Origin: Glandiceps talaboti
Taxonomy: Eukaryota > Hemichordata > Enteropneusta > Spengelidae
Direction: 5' to 3'
Assembly (NCBI RefSeq): GCF_964340395.1
Contig: NC_135561.1
Span: 19,856,740-19,901,739 of the forward strand
Length of the DNA: 45,000 nucleotides
Shown one piece after another: positions 12,701 to 21,374 of this stretch (position 1 is the stretch's first letter; each line of letters opens with the position of its first letter). A program made the translations under genes and the position numbers. Under the pieces are notes generated by a model that saw only the letters and a program-made list of their open reading frames with translations, ran no database searches and was not told the DNA's origin.

Positions 12701-15700
12701 CTTTTTCATCGCAACATACCTTTGAAAAAGGGGTCGATTTTCAATCGTTTACATTCTTGTTCAGCCATACCAGCTTTTTGTGAATACAGATCACATGGAT
12801 GAAGTCTAAATGTTGTATCTGTACTGATGTCCATACAGTTAGAATCAGCCTTCCACTTGTTACCAAAGGCATCAGGACTGTTTTCAATGTCACCTATAAA
12901 GTACGGTGTAAGAAAACAAATTCTATTAGGCCTATATTGTGTGGTTCCGATTACGCTCAATTTTAGAATAGGTGGGGTAGGTAGATTTGTTTTTATTTAT
13001 TTGTTTTCATGTGTGAGTGTCTAGTTCAGGTAGTAACATTTTTCGTTGTTTTCCATATGGTCTCTGTGTTATTGGTTTCTTCCATCGCCAATAGTTTATT
13101 CTTGCCAAAAACTGGAAAAAAAATGCGTATCAGTTTGGACAAGGCCTGGCATAAGAAACAGCTCGCTTCTTAGCAACTGTTCTGTACTTCATTAATTTAC
13201 CCGACTTTTGAGACAATACCAATATGCTGTAACATTTTTTATTTTGTTTTTATTATATTTAGAATTGATGGCATACACTCATTTTTGAAAAACATCAAGA
13301 AATGAATTTGTTAAACAGCTTTAGATCTAAATACATAAACATACCTGCTAGTGTATAGAAGTCATCAAGTTGATTGTTATTAAATGTCCCACACAGACCG
13401 CATGTCTTGTCCACGTGATCAGGACTGACAGTGACGTACACCCTAGTCTCACCATCCCATAATATATGTATTCCATTTGGTAGAGTTGCCTGTGGTAATA
13501 GAGAATAGAAATTACTTATATACTAGCCGTTTGAAAAAATATAGAACATGCTTCGAAGTTTAACACAACATCTGGCAAATGCCATGAGTATGTTCAACAA
13601 CAGAGATATAGTTTAATATCATCCGTCTTTAACATGTTTTTACATTGACAGATTATATGTGTACTCCATACATGTTGTGTCGTATACTCTGCGATTTCTT
13701 TCAGGAAGTCGAGTGATTGCGTTGTAAAAGTCAAAATCTCTCATCTAGTAATATCTTGTAAATCTATCACACCAAACATGCTTCGGTGTCGAAGATTGTT
13801 AGATCTAGTATGTTCAACATTTGCAAGGCTCACTGCACTTGTCTTTGTTAATTATTACAGTTAAGATATGTAAATTATCAAATGTTGGTGAACGAAACAT
13901 AAACAAACAAATACCTTGGTAAACAGGGAAGTCACTTTTTCAATAAAGATACCATTGTGGTTGTAGGGGGAATACAGGTGAAGCACATCCTTGCCGTTCA
14001 CTAAAACCTCGTGGTTTTGCTTCAATTTGACGTGATGGATTCCCCAAAACAAGTGGACAGATCGAGTGCAGGTTCCGTCATTTCTACTACAGTCGGAATT
14101 TTCTATGTTTATGCGATAGTTAGTTTCATCAGCAATGCAGTTCTCAACCAACACGTAATTACATTCCCCATTAAAGTCGTAACTCGTTCCATCAAATGTA
14201 GTGTAGTGGAGATGGCCGACTACTGAACATGTAGCTGTAGATAGTTAAATAGAATAGTGTTGTCTGTCTTTGAGATACAGTCATGAAGATTCAGAGGAAA
14301 ATCAACGAGAAACAATACTAACAAAGTTTGTGTTTGTAACTCAATACACTGCACAAAGCTAAAAAATGTGTAAAAGGTTACTGTACATACAATAACAAAC
14401 ATTTCACACATTTATTAATCTTTTGCAATATATTGAGTTGCAAACAAGGACTTGGTCACGTTGATTATTTACGTAGGAAATCGCGATAAAATTGCTACAT
14501 AAATTATGAATCCAAAATGAATACCCCAATCCTCATCCATATGGCCACTTTAACTACCAAGGTAGAGGTGTAGAATGCATGATGTGAGGCCAGTCACTAT
14601 CCTATATTGATAACAAGTCGCTATAATCAAATTTGAATATAAGAACACTAATTTCTATGATTAACACAATGTACTTCTAATAGCCATCACTTTTTTGTAT
14701 TAGATGGGTATGGGAGTGAAGTTCTGAAGGAGAGCAGTTACCAAGTTCATGTTTGTATTAAACTCGAGGAATGTTTAAAAGAAATGTTTAAATAATCAAA
14801 AAATATTATTATAGGAAGTGAATCTTAAATAAAATGAGTAAACACAAGTAATCACTATCTGTGCCTGCCCCATACATTCATGCACGGTTACGTTCAACTT
14901 GATGTATCATAATGCACTTTAACAATTACAGCCATCAACTCAAAGTCAAATGCATTTCATCAGTTAATGGTACCTCTGTTTTACACCTGTACATTATTTA
15001 CAGTTACTGTAAACTGTAGGTTTCTCTAGCTAGTGACTGCAATCATGTATAATATTTAGATTTAAAATGGTAGTGACTTACCTTCACATTGGTGATGTGT
15101 ACAATTTCCCCATCGACCATTCAAACATTGACTATAATATATAACAACATTCACCAGTTCAACTTTAAAGTTAGACATATATATTACATATCTAAGAAAG
15201 AATGAAGTGTTTTTCTTTTAATCTTATTTGAATAACTAACTTAAATTATAACGAATCGAGTGGTGTTCTTACTTACGTTCTTCAGTACTACAGTATACAA
15301 CGGTTTATCAGTATTTCTTTCAGTATTGGGGCCTTTTCAGGAAAAGAACAGCACCCCCGAGAATGTTTCCTAAACAATTGCTGGTTATCAGAAGACTGTG
15401 TCTTAAACACACAACATTGTTCCCTAAGCAAAGATGGCCACTTTTCCGGGATCACGTGACCCCTCAATATCACCATCTATAAAAAAAACAAATCTTACCA
15501 TTCATTGCAGTCCTGTGAAATCCAGGTCATGGGTTCATATTCGATACCATGATATTGACATTTGCATTCGGATTCCATTATACATTCGCCATTTTGTAAG
15601 TAGGTACCCTCAGGACAATGACATCCATCAACGCAATGACCAAGTTCACAGATGTACTCTTTTCTACTGCACGTCTTAGGACAGGCACTTCCACAATCAT

Positions 15701-18700
15701 CATACACCATTCCGTTAGTACAATTCACATCTATATACATAAAACAGTGGTTTTTATTCTATGAAAAAACAAATTATTGTCTTTGAATAGAAAATATGGA
15801 TTCTGGTCGTTCTACGTAACCACAACTCGTGTTTACGTCACTGGTTCTGTGATGCTCGATATATGATTCAATACGTTCCAAAATCGCCATTACTATTCCT
15901 CCAATTCTAGGAATTCAAGGAGGCATAATTGTATAATTCCCAATATTCTTCATTCAGTTGCAAAATATTCATCATTTAAAGTTTTGTCTATGCCCCTTAT
16001 TTGCATCGCATAGTCTCAGTAAGTTGAATAATCTAATTAGGTCTCTAATTATAATATTACATTTATCCTGTAGAGGATGAGGAAACTTTTGTGAGATGAA
16101 CGAACACAGATTACTTACGACAGAACCCGGGTTCCCTCCAGTCTTTGATAACAATACCGCTCATTGAACAGGCCCTTACATATGCTTCAAATACATTACA
16201 TGGACAATCATCTCGTTTAGATTCACAGGTACACATATCGGCTCTACAGGCTTCGACAGCAAAGTGAACATCAACATGCTGAGAAATACAGTATCATTTT
16301 TTAATCTCAACAAATATGTTTTACAGTTTATAAGCTTAATATGTGTTACCAGGTCAGGAAAGATTTTAATACAAAGAATTGACATTGAATATGTAAAGTA
16401 TGATTTACCTTCTAGATATTTCATATGAATCTTGAGATGTGAATGTTTTTTCACACACACTAATGTACTAACAAATGTACACATACATACATACATACAT
16501 ACATACATACATACATACATACATACCCACATACATACCCACATACATACCCACATACCCACCCACCCACCTACCCACCTGCACGCGCGAGCACACATAT
16601 TCTTTAGATAAATTTTATAACACTCCACAGTATTGTCATTCCAATACCTACATTTAAACATAGACAGTTGAGAAATTTAACTTCTCATCTTTTTTCGTCA
16701 CCAGTATTCTTAAAATTAAACCCGAAAGCTAATTTCCAAATTATAGGGAAAACTTGATAACTTACTGAATGACAAGAAGCGAACGGTGCATAATACAATT
16801 TACTACATGTATCATTTGCCATTTGTTGCCTTGCCAACATCTCGTAATCACCAGCTTCAATTCCTGTTCTGTCACAAGACACCGGTTCTCTTATGTTTCC
16901 AGCGCATATATCTGTTTAATAAATGATAGAGGGAGTATTTAGCTGATATGAAAATGCAAGAGACGCATCGTCGTTTGGAGTCTTGGTATTTGACTTATTC
17001 GATGATAGACATCCGTCACACCTGTCTCTGTTATTGCATGTTTTGGTCAAAAGTAATATATAGTTAATTTGCTTACCTGTATCGTCACTGATTCCCCAAC
17101 TCTTGACGAAGTGGTGCAAGTCACTGCCAATCATCCCGTTTGAATCCAACCAATCATCGCTTACGTCATGATTGTACACACCACACAGTCCACACGTCTT
17201 GCCAAGTAACGACGTACTTGTAATTTGGATATCTACGTACTCGTCACCATCCCAGCGTAGCTTGAATCCCGTACCGCTCTTAATTACCACGTAGTTACCA
17301 ATACGTTCAATCAGCGAGCCGTACTTGTATGATGGAATCCTCAACACCTCATCCCTAGCGACAGCCGTTGGACCAGACTCCGTACTAATGAGAAGTATGT
17401 GTTCCCTTGACACCCCAAAGTCTATGAGAACAGATCGTTTACAGGACCGAGTGACGTCACAGTTTGGGTCGTTGATAATGTAGATGTTGAAGGTTCCTGC
17501 CATGCAGTCAGCAGCCAACTTATAACTACACCGACCGGTGAAACTGTATGTTTTACCGTCAAACGTGGAATAGTGAGATTGAGAGAAGGTGAAGCAAGTC
17601 CCTGTAGTAGGCTTAGCTGTAAAGGAGAAATGTTATATTTTGAGGCTTGAGGAATAATAGGTTTATATTTATATCGGGATCAGTCGAACATAGCTTACCA
17701 ATTGTCATGGAATTAAAAGCAAACCATCATAAGTATAATTCCAACGCTTTTTAACAAAGCATATAGTCAAGAGTACAAGAATATTTAACCTCAATTTATC
17801 TGTCAACTTGGTCATTTCTATCTATCCGTGACATATGGCGTCCATCACTTCAGCTATTAAATTGATAAATAAATACTCAATTAATTGAAAGACAGGAAGT
17901 ACACATATAACTTTCTAAATGTTCAAAAATTTATTAATTGTATTTATAACCTTAATAAGACCCCCCCCCCCCCCAATCCAATTCAAAGTTCACAGTGGAA
18001 ACGAACCATCGATGTCTCTTGAAATATTGTGTTTGGTACCAACAATTTTGCGATTCGGTTGTTTATCATTATCGAACATGTAGTCAAGTTCACACGATAT
18101 CATATTTAAAAGTAATTACCCCAAGTTTTTGCTTGTGAGTAGTAAGCTGTGATGGCTATGAAGTCCATATTGAAATCAGGAAAAAACTGCAATTTTGAGA
18201 ACAAAGAGATTTCCTGAAATTTGGATTCGAAATAAATGTACCTAGTTGAGAACATTGCACACTGCGTAAACTAGTTCTCCGAAAAGATGTATAATCTGAT
18301 CCCGACTTTGAAGATCTTTGAAACACTTACCTGGTTGATACGATATTGGTAACTGTCCTGTTGCTGTTGTTGTCATCGTTGTCGGCATCAATGTTGTCAT
18401 GGCAAATAGATTTGATGCACCTGTTTGATCTATTGCTATGGCAACAACTTTCTTTAAAGTGTCTTCAGCAATATTCTGTAGTTGTATACTATACTCGTTG
18501 TCTTGGTCTTGTTCTATATTATAGTATACAAATGCAAAAGTAAGTATTCACCAAGTCCTTGTAGAATTAGATTTATATTGCTGTACACGACGACATTTTA
18601 GTGAATCAAATTAAGATAATATGTTATTTTGTCATGCAGCATAGTTCAATAGTGCAGACCATTTATTAGCGCATCAACAAGTAGTTGATAGGCAATTAAG

Positions 18701-20980
18701 ATTAATTGAGCTAATTAAAACGGATGGACAGTTCAAGTACAGTTGTGGTATATTTTACATAGGGCACAGATTCACAGCCATGGCAAACATTAACAGCTAT
18801 TGGCCAGGGTATTAAAAGCAATAACTATCACAAAGCAAAATTATATTATGGCACGAAGCTGATATCTTGATCAATGCAATGTGTGTGAGAATGTGTGCAG
18901 TTTTGCCTACAAGATTGTTGGTTAAGCAAGGAACATCCAATTGTGTAACATAAGTATGACAGTTATTTAGGACAGAGTATGTATAGGAGTAGCGGACTGT
19001 AACAAATGGCATTACCAAAACACCTATATGTGTTCAGATAGTGTTCAAGGTTTCATAAATCCAATAAATTAAACTTCAAGTTTATCATGAAAACATTTAC
19101 TGTTATTTGACTCGGGGAGAACATTTTAAATGAACACCTTTATAGGTTAGAGCTATAAGTAAAGACTTACGGTGTACAAGTTGACAATTAGCTCCTGTAA
19201 AACCGTCCAGACATTGACAATGATACTGTCCGTTACCAATGTTGTAGCATTCTCCATTATTCTGACAGGGTCTGTCACTGCATGGATTAACTGAATAAAA
19301 TTATTGAACAATTGATAACAACTAAACAGACAAGTTCATTTGAAATTGTACGAACTTTGAATGGAGTCTTGAGAAAGAAGCCAAGTTGTGATACTAAAGA
19401 GGTCACAACTTGGCAAAAAAGTAGGTTGAGACTATTGTAACCTTACATTTGTGTAAGGTAAGCGTTCCTAAACTTCATGTCAAACACAATTAATATAAGT
19501 TACATATTAAATTTTTCCAAACATTGTTGCTCTTACTGTCGGCTTTTGGATATTACGATCTGACATATTGCCTAAGTACGAATGTTGATACGATGATACT
19601 TTCAACCGCGGACTGAGTTCTGTCCAAAGTTCACTATTTCTACCAAGCCAGAGTGAGTATAGAGTTTCAATTAGGCGGCACAATGGTTTTAGGTGTCACA
19701 CGAGGTTTTTGTTCGAATTACATTTAAGACACTGTTAGCGCACACGCAAATAAAATGATACATTTTCACACACTACGAATGCAACTTAACATCACTGTCA
19801 GATGAAGCAGAGAAGATTCAAACACAGACCTGTTTCTTTGTATTCACAGTGAGATAAAATGTAACATTTCGTGTGCCTGTACGTAATCAGTGTATGTATT
19901 TTGTTGTATAATTTGTACCATAAATTATTGTGTGTGAGATGTACAAAATATCGTCTCTATTAAATTGAAACTCTATAGTCTTTCTGGTTTGGTAGTAAGG
20001 CTACCACGTGGTTATACATGTAATTGAAACACAAATAGACAGTCGAGACCACCGTGTTTTAGTGATTCTAAGCGAGAGTTTAGTTTTTAGCCTACCGTGT
20101 GATAACAGTTCACAGTGCCTCCCTCTGTATCCTCGAGTGCAAAAGCAGCGATAATTGCTCTTGCTGGAGCCGACACAACGTCCCCCATTTTGACATGGTT
20201 TAGATGAACACGGACCACTGGGTGACGATGAGATTTGTCCTGAAATTCATTATTAAATCTCAAAGATTAATATATACCACAGTTTATAACACCACCCATT
20301 CTCTATAAAATAGATTACTGTCTTTTTTACTAATTTCATGTGTAGCTGTGTAGCAGAATCGAATGTGCGCATGGAAGGACAGAGACATGGCCTGTTGGAC
20401 GGTTCCAAATCAGAAAGTTTCAGGGGTCTTTTTTAATTGCTGGGTAACATATATACATATATTACATTTATCTAACCTAAAGTTTACACTTTCGTATAAA
20501 CCTTATTTTGCTATTTTGTTGTTAACTATTATTACTCTAGTTTATATATTTACTAGTTTGTTTTAGCACCAACTACTTATTGCAGAAAATCCAATGAAGA
20601 AATGTAGTTTCCTTACAGGATGCAATAAAGATTCTATTCTATGATATATAGCCTTTCGTGAGATAACAACTCCTTTCGCCAAATTAAATAAACTTGAAAA
20701 GTATAAGAAAAAAGGTCAGCTAACTGCAAGGGGATACAAAAAATCTCAGTAAGACTTATTCATATTAGACTCTCGATAGGTGTTTGTCATTGCAACTACT
20801 TTGTGTTCAAAGTCTTTTTATCTCTGTGTTCTTGACTATAAATATTAACGTACGTACCTGGGAGATTTTCACATATTTGACCAGTATAGCCATTCTTACA
20901 GTAACATCGGAATGTGTTGTCACCGAGATCGTGACACAAGCCTCCATTCATACACGGGTGACTTGAACATGGACTGATTG
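332..20980 (-). CDS. gel-forming mucin / VWF-like gene, 29 exons seen, 5' end missing
   Basis: I assembled 29 exons by reading minus-strand acceptors and donors; every junction keeps the reading frame, giving about 1,990 codons to the stop at 332-334. Domain order is EGF x3, linker, D1 (VWD-C8-TIL-E), D2 (VWD-C8-TIL-E), D' (TIL-E), D3 (VWD-C8-TIL), Pro/Thr/Ser segments alternating with five small cysteine modules, then CTCK. This D1-D2-D'-D3...CK layout is that of secreted gel-forming mucins and von Willebrand factor, which dimerise through the CK and multimerise through the D domains. CGLCG is present in D1 and D2; D3 has EGLCG. PTS segments predict dense O-glycosylation. EGF modules upstream of D1 are not part of the vertebrate MUC2/VWF plan. 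No signal peptide or start codon was found; the first exon seen begins inside a codon, so the gene continues upstream. The exact paralogue cannot be named. Confidence 0.93.
1234..1338 (-). CDS. mucin exon 28: cysteine module
   Basis: Phase 1-1 exon of 105 nt, acceptor TTTTAAG, donor G|GTAAGA. Encodes a small VWC-like cysteine module, starting [12 protein letters not shown] and ending GCCDIFTC. It joins the CTCK exon in frame. Confidence 0.9.
1569..1594. repeat. (CAGA)n microsatellite
   Basis: About six uninterrupted CAGA units a few bases downstream of the exon 27 donor site. Confidence 0.9.
1602..1718 (-). CDS. mucin exon 27: cysteine module
   Basis: Phase 1-1 exon of 117 nt between acceptor TTTTCAG and donor A|GTAAGT. 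Encodes [15 protein letters not shown] and later CNCDDMFWC: another small cysteine module of the same family as exons 21, 24, 26 and 28. It contains one N-glycosylation sequon (NYT). Confidence 0.9.
2219..2560 (-). pseudogene. tandem array of decayed copies of exon 26
   Basis: Four degenerate minus-strand copies of the neighbouring exon at 2598-2705. On the plus strand the shared word CTGGTRCACA occurs near 2223, 2315, 2397 and 2494, and in the intact exon near 2598, a spacing of 82-104 bases. Copies 1 (2219-2301) and 4 (about 2490-2560) have an in-frame TGA; copies 2 (2311-2380) and 3 (2393-2472) have lost the paired cysteines, and copy 3 has also lost the GT donor. The copies in 1, 2 and 4 still keep donor-like ends. 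A still weaker fifth copy may lie at 2156-2210. Confidence 0.8.
2598..2705 (-). CDS. mucin exon 26: cysteine module (intact copy)
   Basis: Phase 1-1 exon of 108 nt, acceptor TTTACAG, donor G|GTGAGT. Encodes [19 protein letters not shown] then CCPQVYLC. It is the intact member of a tandem array whose other members lie just downstream in transcription direction and are broken. Confidence 0.9.
3277..3516 (-). CDS. mucin exon 25: Thr-rich PTS segment
   Basis: Phase 1-1 exon of 240 nt made almost only of Thr, Ser, Pro and Val (for example [16 protein letters not shown]). No cysteines. This is a predicted O-glycosylated mucin segment between cysteine modules of exons 24 and 26. Donor C|GTAAGA, acceptor CAACAG. 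Confidence 0.9.
4266..4367 (-). CDS. mucin exon 24: cysteine module
   Basis: Phase 1-1 exon of 102 nt encoding [16 protein letters not shown] then [10 protein letters not shown], the typical CPxGY...DDCGCPxYEC pattern of VWC-like modules. Donor A|GTAAGG, acceptor CACCCAG. Confidence 0.92.
4782..4800. repeat. G-run
   Basis: Near-uninterrupted run of G with one A, in the intron between exons 23 and 24. Read as C on the minus strand it could act as part of a pyrimidine tract, but it is far from any acceptor. Confidence 0.9.
5143..5211 (-). CDS. mucin exon 23: short PTS segment
   Basis: Phase 1-1 exon of 69 nt encoding [18 protein letters not shown] and a short Pro tail. Acceptor TATGTAG, donor G|GTAAGT. 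The TSETTT start resembles the repeat unit of exon 22. Confidence 0.85.
5308..5374. repeat. short imperfect inverted repeat
   Basis: Arms 5308-5323 and 5360-5374 are complementary except for one indel and one mismatch, separated by a 36-base loop. Possibly the trace of a small foldback element. Confidence 0.5.
5838..6056 (-). CDS. mucin exon 22: PTS segment with 11-residue tandem repeats
   Basis: Phase 1-1 exon of 219 nt. Contains four tandem 33-nt units encoding [11 protein letters not shown] (the last one diverged), then [19 protein letters not shown]. The donor G|GTACTG is weak, but the phase fits exon 23. Predicted heavily O-glycosylated. Confidence 0.87.
6257..6355 (-). CDS. mucin exon 21: cysteine module
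   Basis: Phase 1-1 exon of 99 nt encoding [15 protein letters not shown] then [10 protein letters not shown], same family as exon 24. Donor C|GTGAGT, acceptor CAACAG. Confidence 0.92.
6560..7237 (-). CDS. mucin exon 20: TIL of D3 plus main PTS domain
   Basis: Phase 1-1 exon of 678 nt. The first 65 residues are a TIL domain ([10 protein letters not shown]..., [16 protein letters not shown]..., CVSEC). It runs directly into about 160 residues of Thr/Ser/Pro with six 36-nt tandem units encoding [12 protein letters not shown] (one with A for T), then a non-repeated Thr-rich part ending TTVSPTTPQ. The frame has no Met, so an ATG-to-stop ORF search would miss it; two other frames are open through the repeat because its unit is a multiple of three. 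Confidence 0.92.
6787..7003 (-). repeat. 36-bp coding minisatellite in PTS domain
   Basis: Six near-identical 36-bp units inside exon 20, differing by one or two bases (for example CCT/TCT and GTT/GCT variants). They encode the mucin repeat [12 protein letters not shown]. Such arrays commonly vary in copy number between alleles. Confidence 0.92.
7410..7556. repeat. near-perfect foldback (hairpin) element
   Basis: Arms 7410-7468 and 7497-7556 are reverse complements with one single-base indel and about one mismatch, around a 28-base loop. The loop sequence resembles the left flank (ACTGGAAAATTCGTT versus ACTACAAAATTCGTT), as if a larger inverted unit had been folded onto itself. It lies in the intron between exons 19 and 20. 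Confidence 0.93.
7957..8350 (-). CDS. mucin exon 19: end of VWD3 and complete C8-3
   Basis: 394 nt, phase 0 in and phase 1 out (donor C|GTAAGT). Starts [16 protein letters not shown], the end of VWD3, then [12 protein letters not shown] and a C8 domain with CEFDACGC and [17 protein letters not shown]. The GDC-C-C-T-IAAY pattern matches the C8 of D3 in VWF/mucins. The Cys that normally precedes GLCG is Glu here. Confidence 0.93.
8378..8592 (+). repeat. dispersed repeat family, copy A
   Basis: Shares long stretches with 15789-15962 (same strand) and 42650-42872 (opposite strand): AAGTTGAACA, ATATGGAATATATACTCTG, TACGTCACTGGTTCTG, GCCATTACTTTCC and GGCGCTGGTATAATTGT-like words in the same order. 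No coding sense seen. It starts within 30 bases of the exon 19 acceptor. Confidence 0.8.
8725..8918 (-). CDS. mucin exon 18: middle of VWD3
   Basis: 194 nt, phase 1 in, phase 0 out (GAG|GTAGGT). Encodes the VWD3 beta-rich core including [14 protein letters not shown] and [15 protein letters not shown]. Two AG acceptors 6 bases apart (exon start 8918 or 8912) both keep frame, adding or removing two residues; the choice is not decided by sequence. Confidence 0.9.
9279..9470 (-). CDS. mucin exon 17: start of VWD3
   Basis: 192 nt, phase 1-1, acceptor TTACAG, donor G|GTAAGT. Encodes [20 protein letters not shown], the classic VWD opening, then GSCSYTAL and [10 protein letters not shown]. Follows the E' module in exon 16. 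Confidence 0.94.
9955..10004 (-). CDS. mucin exon 16: end of E' module
   Basis: A 50-nt micro-exon, phase 2 in and 1 out, encoding [17 protein letters not shown]. It has the same length, phases and place before a VWD as exon 9, which supports both calls. Acceptor TATAAAG, donor G|GTATGT. Confidence 0.9.
10544..10828 (-). CDS. mucin exon 15: end of E2, TIL' and start of E' (D')
   Basis: 285 nt, phase 2-2. Begins [14 protein letters not shown] (end of the D2 E module), then a full TIL domain ([18 protein letters not shown] ... [15 protein letters not shown] ... ECPC) and [16 protein letters not shown]. This is the D' unit between D2 and D3 of VWF and gel-forming mucins. Confidence 0.93.
11633..11873 (-). 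CDS. mucin exon 14: TIL of D2 and start of E2
   Basis: 241 nt, phase 1 in, phase 2 out, acceptor TTTCAG, donor TG|GTGAAT. Encodes [33 protein letters not shown] and [13 protein letters not shown] domain followed by the first half of an E module. Confidence 0.92.
12187..12351 (-). CDS. mucin exon 13: second half of C8-2
   Basis: 165 nt, phase 1-1, acceptor CTTCAAG, donor G|GTAGGT. Encodes [20 protein letters not shown] then [15 protein letters not shown]: the CLYDYC motif of the C8 domain. Confidence 0.93.
12720..12893 (-). CDS. mucin exon 12: end of VWD2 and start of C8-2
   Basis: 174 nt, phase 1-1, acceptor TTTATAG, donor G|GTATGT. Encodes [20 protein letters not shown] and the first C8 cysteines ([17 protein letters not shown]). 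Confidence 0.92.
13345..13489 (-). CDS. mucin exon 11: second part of VWD2
   Basis: 145 nt, phase 0 in, 1 out, acceptor TACCACAG, donor G|GTATGT. Encodes [16 protein letters not shown] then [22 protein letters not shown] is the vicinal motif linked in VWF to disulphide exchange during multimer assembly. Confidence 0.94.
13915..14234 (-). CDS. mucin exon 10: first part of VWD2
   Basis: 320 nt, phase 1 in, 0 out (AAG|GTATTT). Encodes [31 protein letters not shown] and [12 protein letters not shown]. The usual GDPHY is GHLHY, so a conserved Asp of the VWD opening is replaced. Confidence 0.92.
15082..15131 (-). CDS. mucin exon 9: end of E1 module
   Basis: A 50-nt exon, phase 2 in, 1 out, encoding [16 protein letters not shown], with one N-glycosylation sequon (NCT). 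Mirrors exon 16 in size and phase. Acceptor ATTATAG, donor G|GTAAGT. Confidence 0.9.
15499..15730 (-). CDS. mucin exon 8: TIL of D1 and start of E1
   Basis: 232 nt, phase 1 in, 2 out, acceptor TATATAG, donor TG|GTAAGA. Encodes [39 protein letters not shown] and [13 protein letters not shown] domain with the start of the E module. Confidence 0.93.
15789..15962 (+). repeat. dispersed repeat family, copy B
   Basis: Collinear with copies at 8378-8592 and 42650-42872: AGAAAATATGGA, TTTACGTCACTGGTTCTG, AAAATCGCCATTACT and ATAATTGTATAATTC-like words in order, ending near TTCAGTTGCA as in the third copy. Lies in the intron between exons 7 and 8. Confidence 0.75.
16119..16278 (-). CDS. mucin exon 7: second half of C8-1
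   Basis: 160 nt, phase 0 in, 1 out (C|GTAAGT). Encodes [33 protein letters not shown] and WREPGFC. C8 domain of the D1 assembly. Confidence 0.92.
16479..16582. repeat. (CATA)n / (ACCC) compound microsatellite
   Basis: About ten ACAT units followed by alternating ACATACCC and CCCACCCA units. Open in several frames on both strands, but only because of the repeat. Confidence 0.93.
16766..16911 (-). CDS. mucin exon 6: first half of C8-1
   Basis: 146 nt, phase 1 in, 0 out (TCA|GTAAGT). Encodes [35 protein letters not shown]. Acceptor TTAAACAG. Confidence 0.91.
17077..17616 (-). CDS. mucin exon 5: complete VWD1
   Basis: 540 nt, phase 1-1, acceptor TTTACAG, donor G|GTAAGC. Holds the whole VWD domain in one exon: [18 protein letters not shown] at the start, RSVLIDFG and [15 protein letters not shown] in the core, [17 protein letters not shown] at the end. 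The opening lacks GDPHY, as I recall is also true of the first VWF D domain. VWD2 and VWD3 are each split by introns, so this exon has lost or never gained them. Confidence 0.95.
17961..17974. repeat. C-run
   Basis: Fourteen consecutive C in the intron between exons 4 and 5. Confidence 0.95.
18331..18513 (-). CDS. mucin exon 4: unassigned linker
   Basis: 183 nt, phase 1-1, acceptor AATATAG, donor G|GTAAGT; it joins EGF3 and VWD1 in frame. Encodes a cysteine-free stretch with a helix-like part ([20 protein letters not shown]) followed by a short Thr-rich tail ([15 protein letters not shown]). I recognise no domain family. It could be a spacer with a small PTS segment. Confidence 0.8.
19171..19290 (-). 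CDS. mucin exon 3: EGF-like module 3
   Basis: 120 nt, phase 1-1. Six cysteines in EGF order: [28 protein letters not shown]. Acceptor TATTCAG, donor C|GTAAGT. Confidence 0.94.
19380..19414. repeat. perfect 12-bp hairpin
   Basis: GCCAAGTTGTGA at 19380-19391 and its exact reverse complement at 19403-19414, with an 11-base loop. Intronic; role unknown. Confidence 0.7.
19640..19995. mobile_element. 356-bp TIR-bounded element (MITE-like)
   Basis: Terminal inverted repeats of 33 bp at 19640-19672 and 19963-19995 match at 29 of 33 positions; both begin CTACCAARCCAGA. The interior has no coding potential. No clear target-site duplication could be fixed. It lies in the intron between exons 2 and 3. 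Confidence 0.7.
20096..20239 (-). CDS. mucin exon 2: EGF-like module 2
   Basis: 144 nt, phase 1-1. Encodes [14 protein letters not shown] and [14 protein letters not shown], an EGF module with a Ser-rich N-terminal extension. Acceptor TTTCAG, donor G|GTAGGC. Confidence 0.93.
20858..20980 (-). CDS. mucin exon 1 seen: EGF-like module 1
   Basis: 123 nt, phase 1-1. Encodes [18 protein letters not shown] and [14 protein letters not shown]. Acceptor ATCAAG before 20980, donor G|GTACGT. It begins inside a codon, so at least one more upstream exon exists. Confidence 0.92.
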
Positions 20981-21329
20981 CTTGATAATGGAAAAATAAT
21001 GGAAAATTAAATCGGGGAAAGAGTATGCTGTCATCTTCCCGGATTTAAAAAGGAAGACAAATGTACGATTTGTTTTGAATGAGGTGTCTTGAAATCGTTG
21101 AATGTCTCTAATCAACTTAAAAGTATATTCTTGTGCGAGTGTGTGTGTGTGTGTGTGTGCGTGATTATTTGTGTTTTTGTTTGTTTGTTTGTTTGTTTGT
21201 TTGTTTGTTTGTTTGTTTGTTTGTTTTTTGTTTGTTTGTGTGTTGTTTGTCTGTTTACATTTTCTTTTCTGTAAATAAAATATGTTTAATATAACTTCCA
21301 TCGTGAATTCAAAACTAGTGATTGATTCC

Positions 21330-21374
<45 letters not shown>

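Larger units (their letters stand above)
715..20857. other. mucin introns: content summary
   Basis: Introns that hold something I can describe: 1339-1601 (CAGA microsatellite), 1719-2597 (decayed exon copies), 4368-5142 (G-run), 5212-5837 (small inverted repeat), 7238-7956 (foldback), 8351-8724 and 15731-16118 (copies of the dispersed repeat family), 16279-16765 (CATA microsatellite), 17617-18330 (C-run), 19291-20095 (12-bp hairpin and a TIR-bounded element). I see nothing recognisable in introns 715-1233, 2706-3276, 3517-4265, 6356-6559, 8919-9278, 9471-9954, 10005-10543, 10829-11632, 11874-12186, 12352-12719, 12894-13344, 13490-13914, 14235-15081, 15132-15498, 18514-19170 and 20240-20857. 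Confidence 0.6.
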
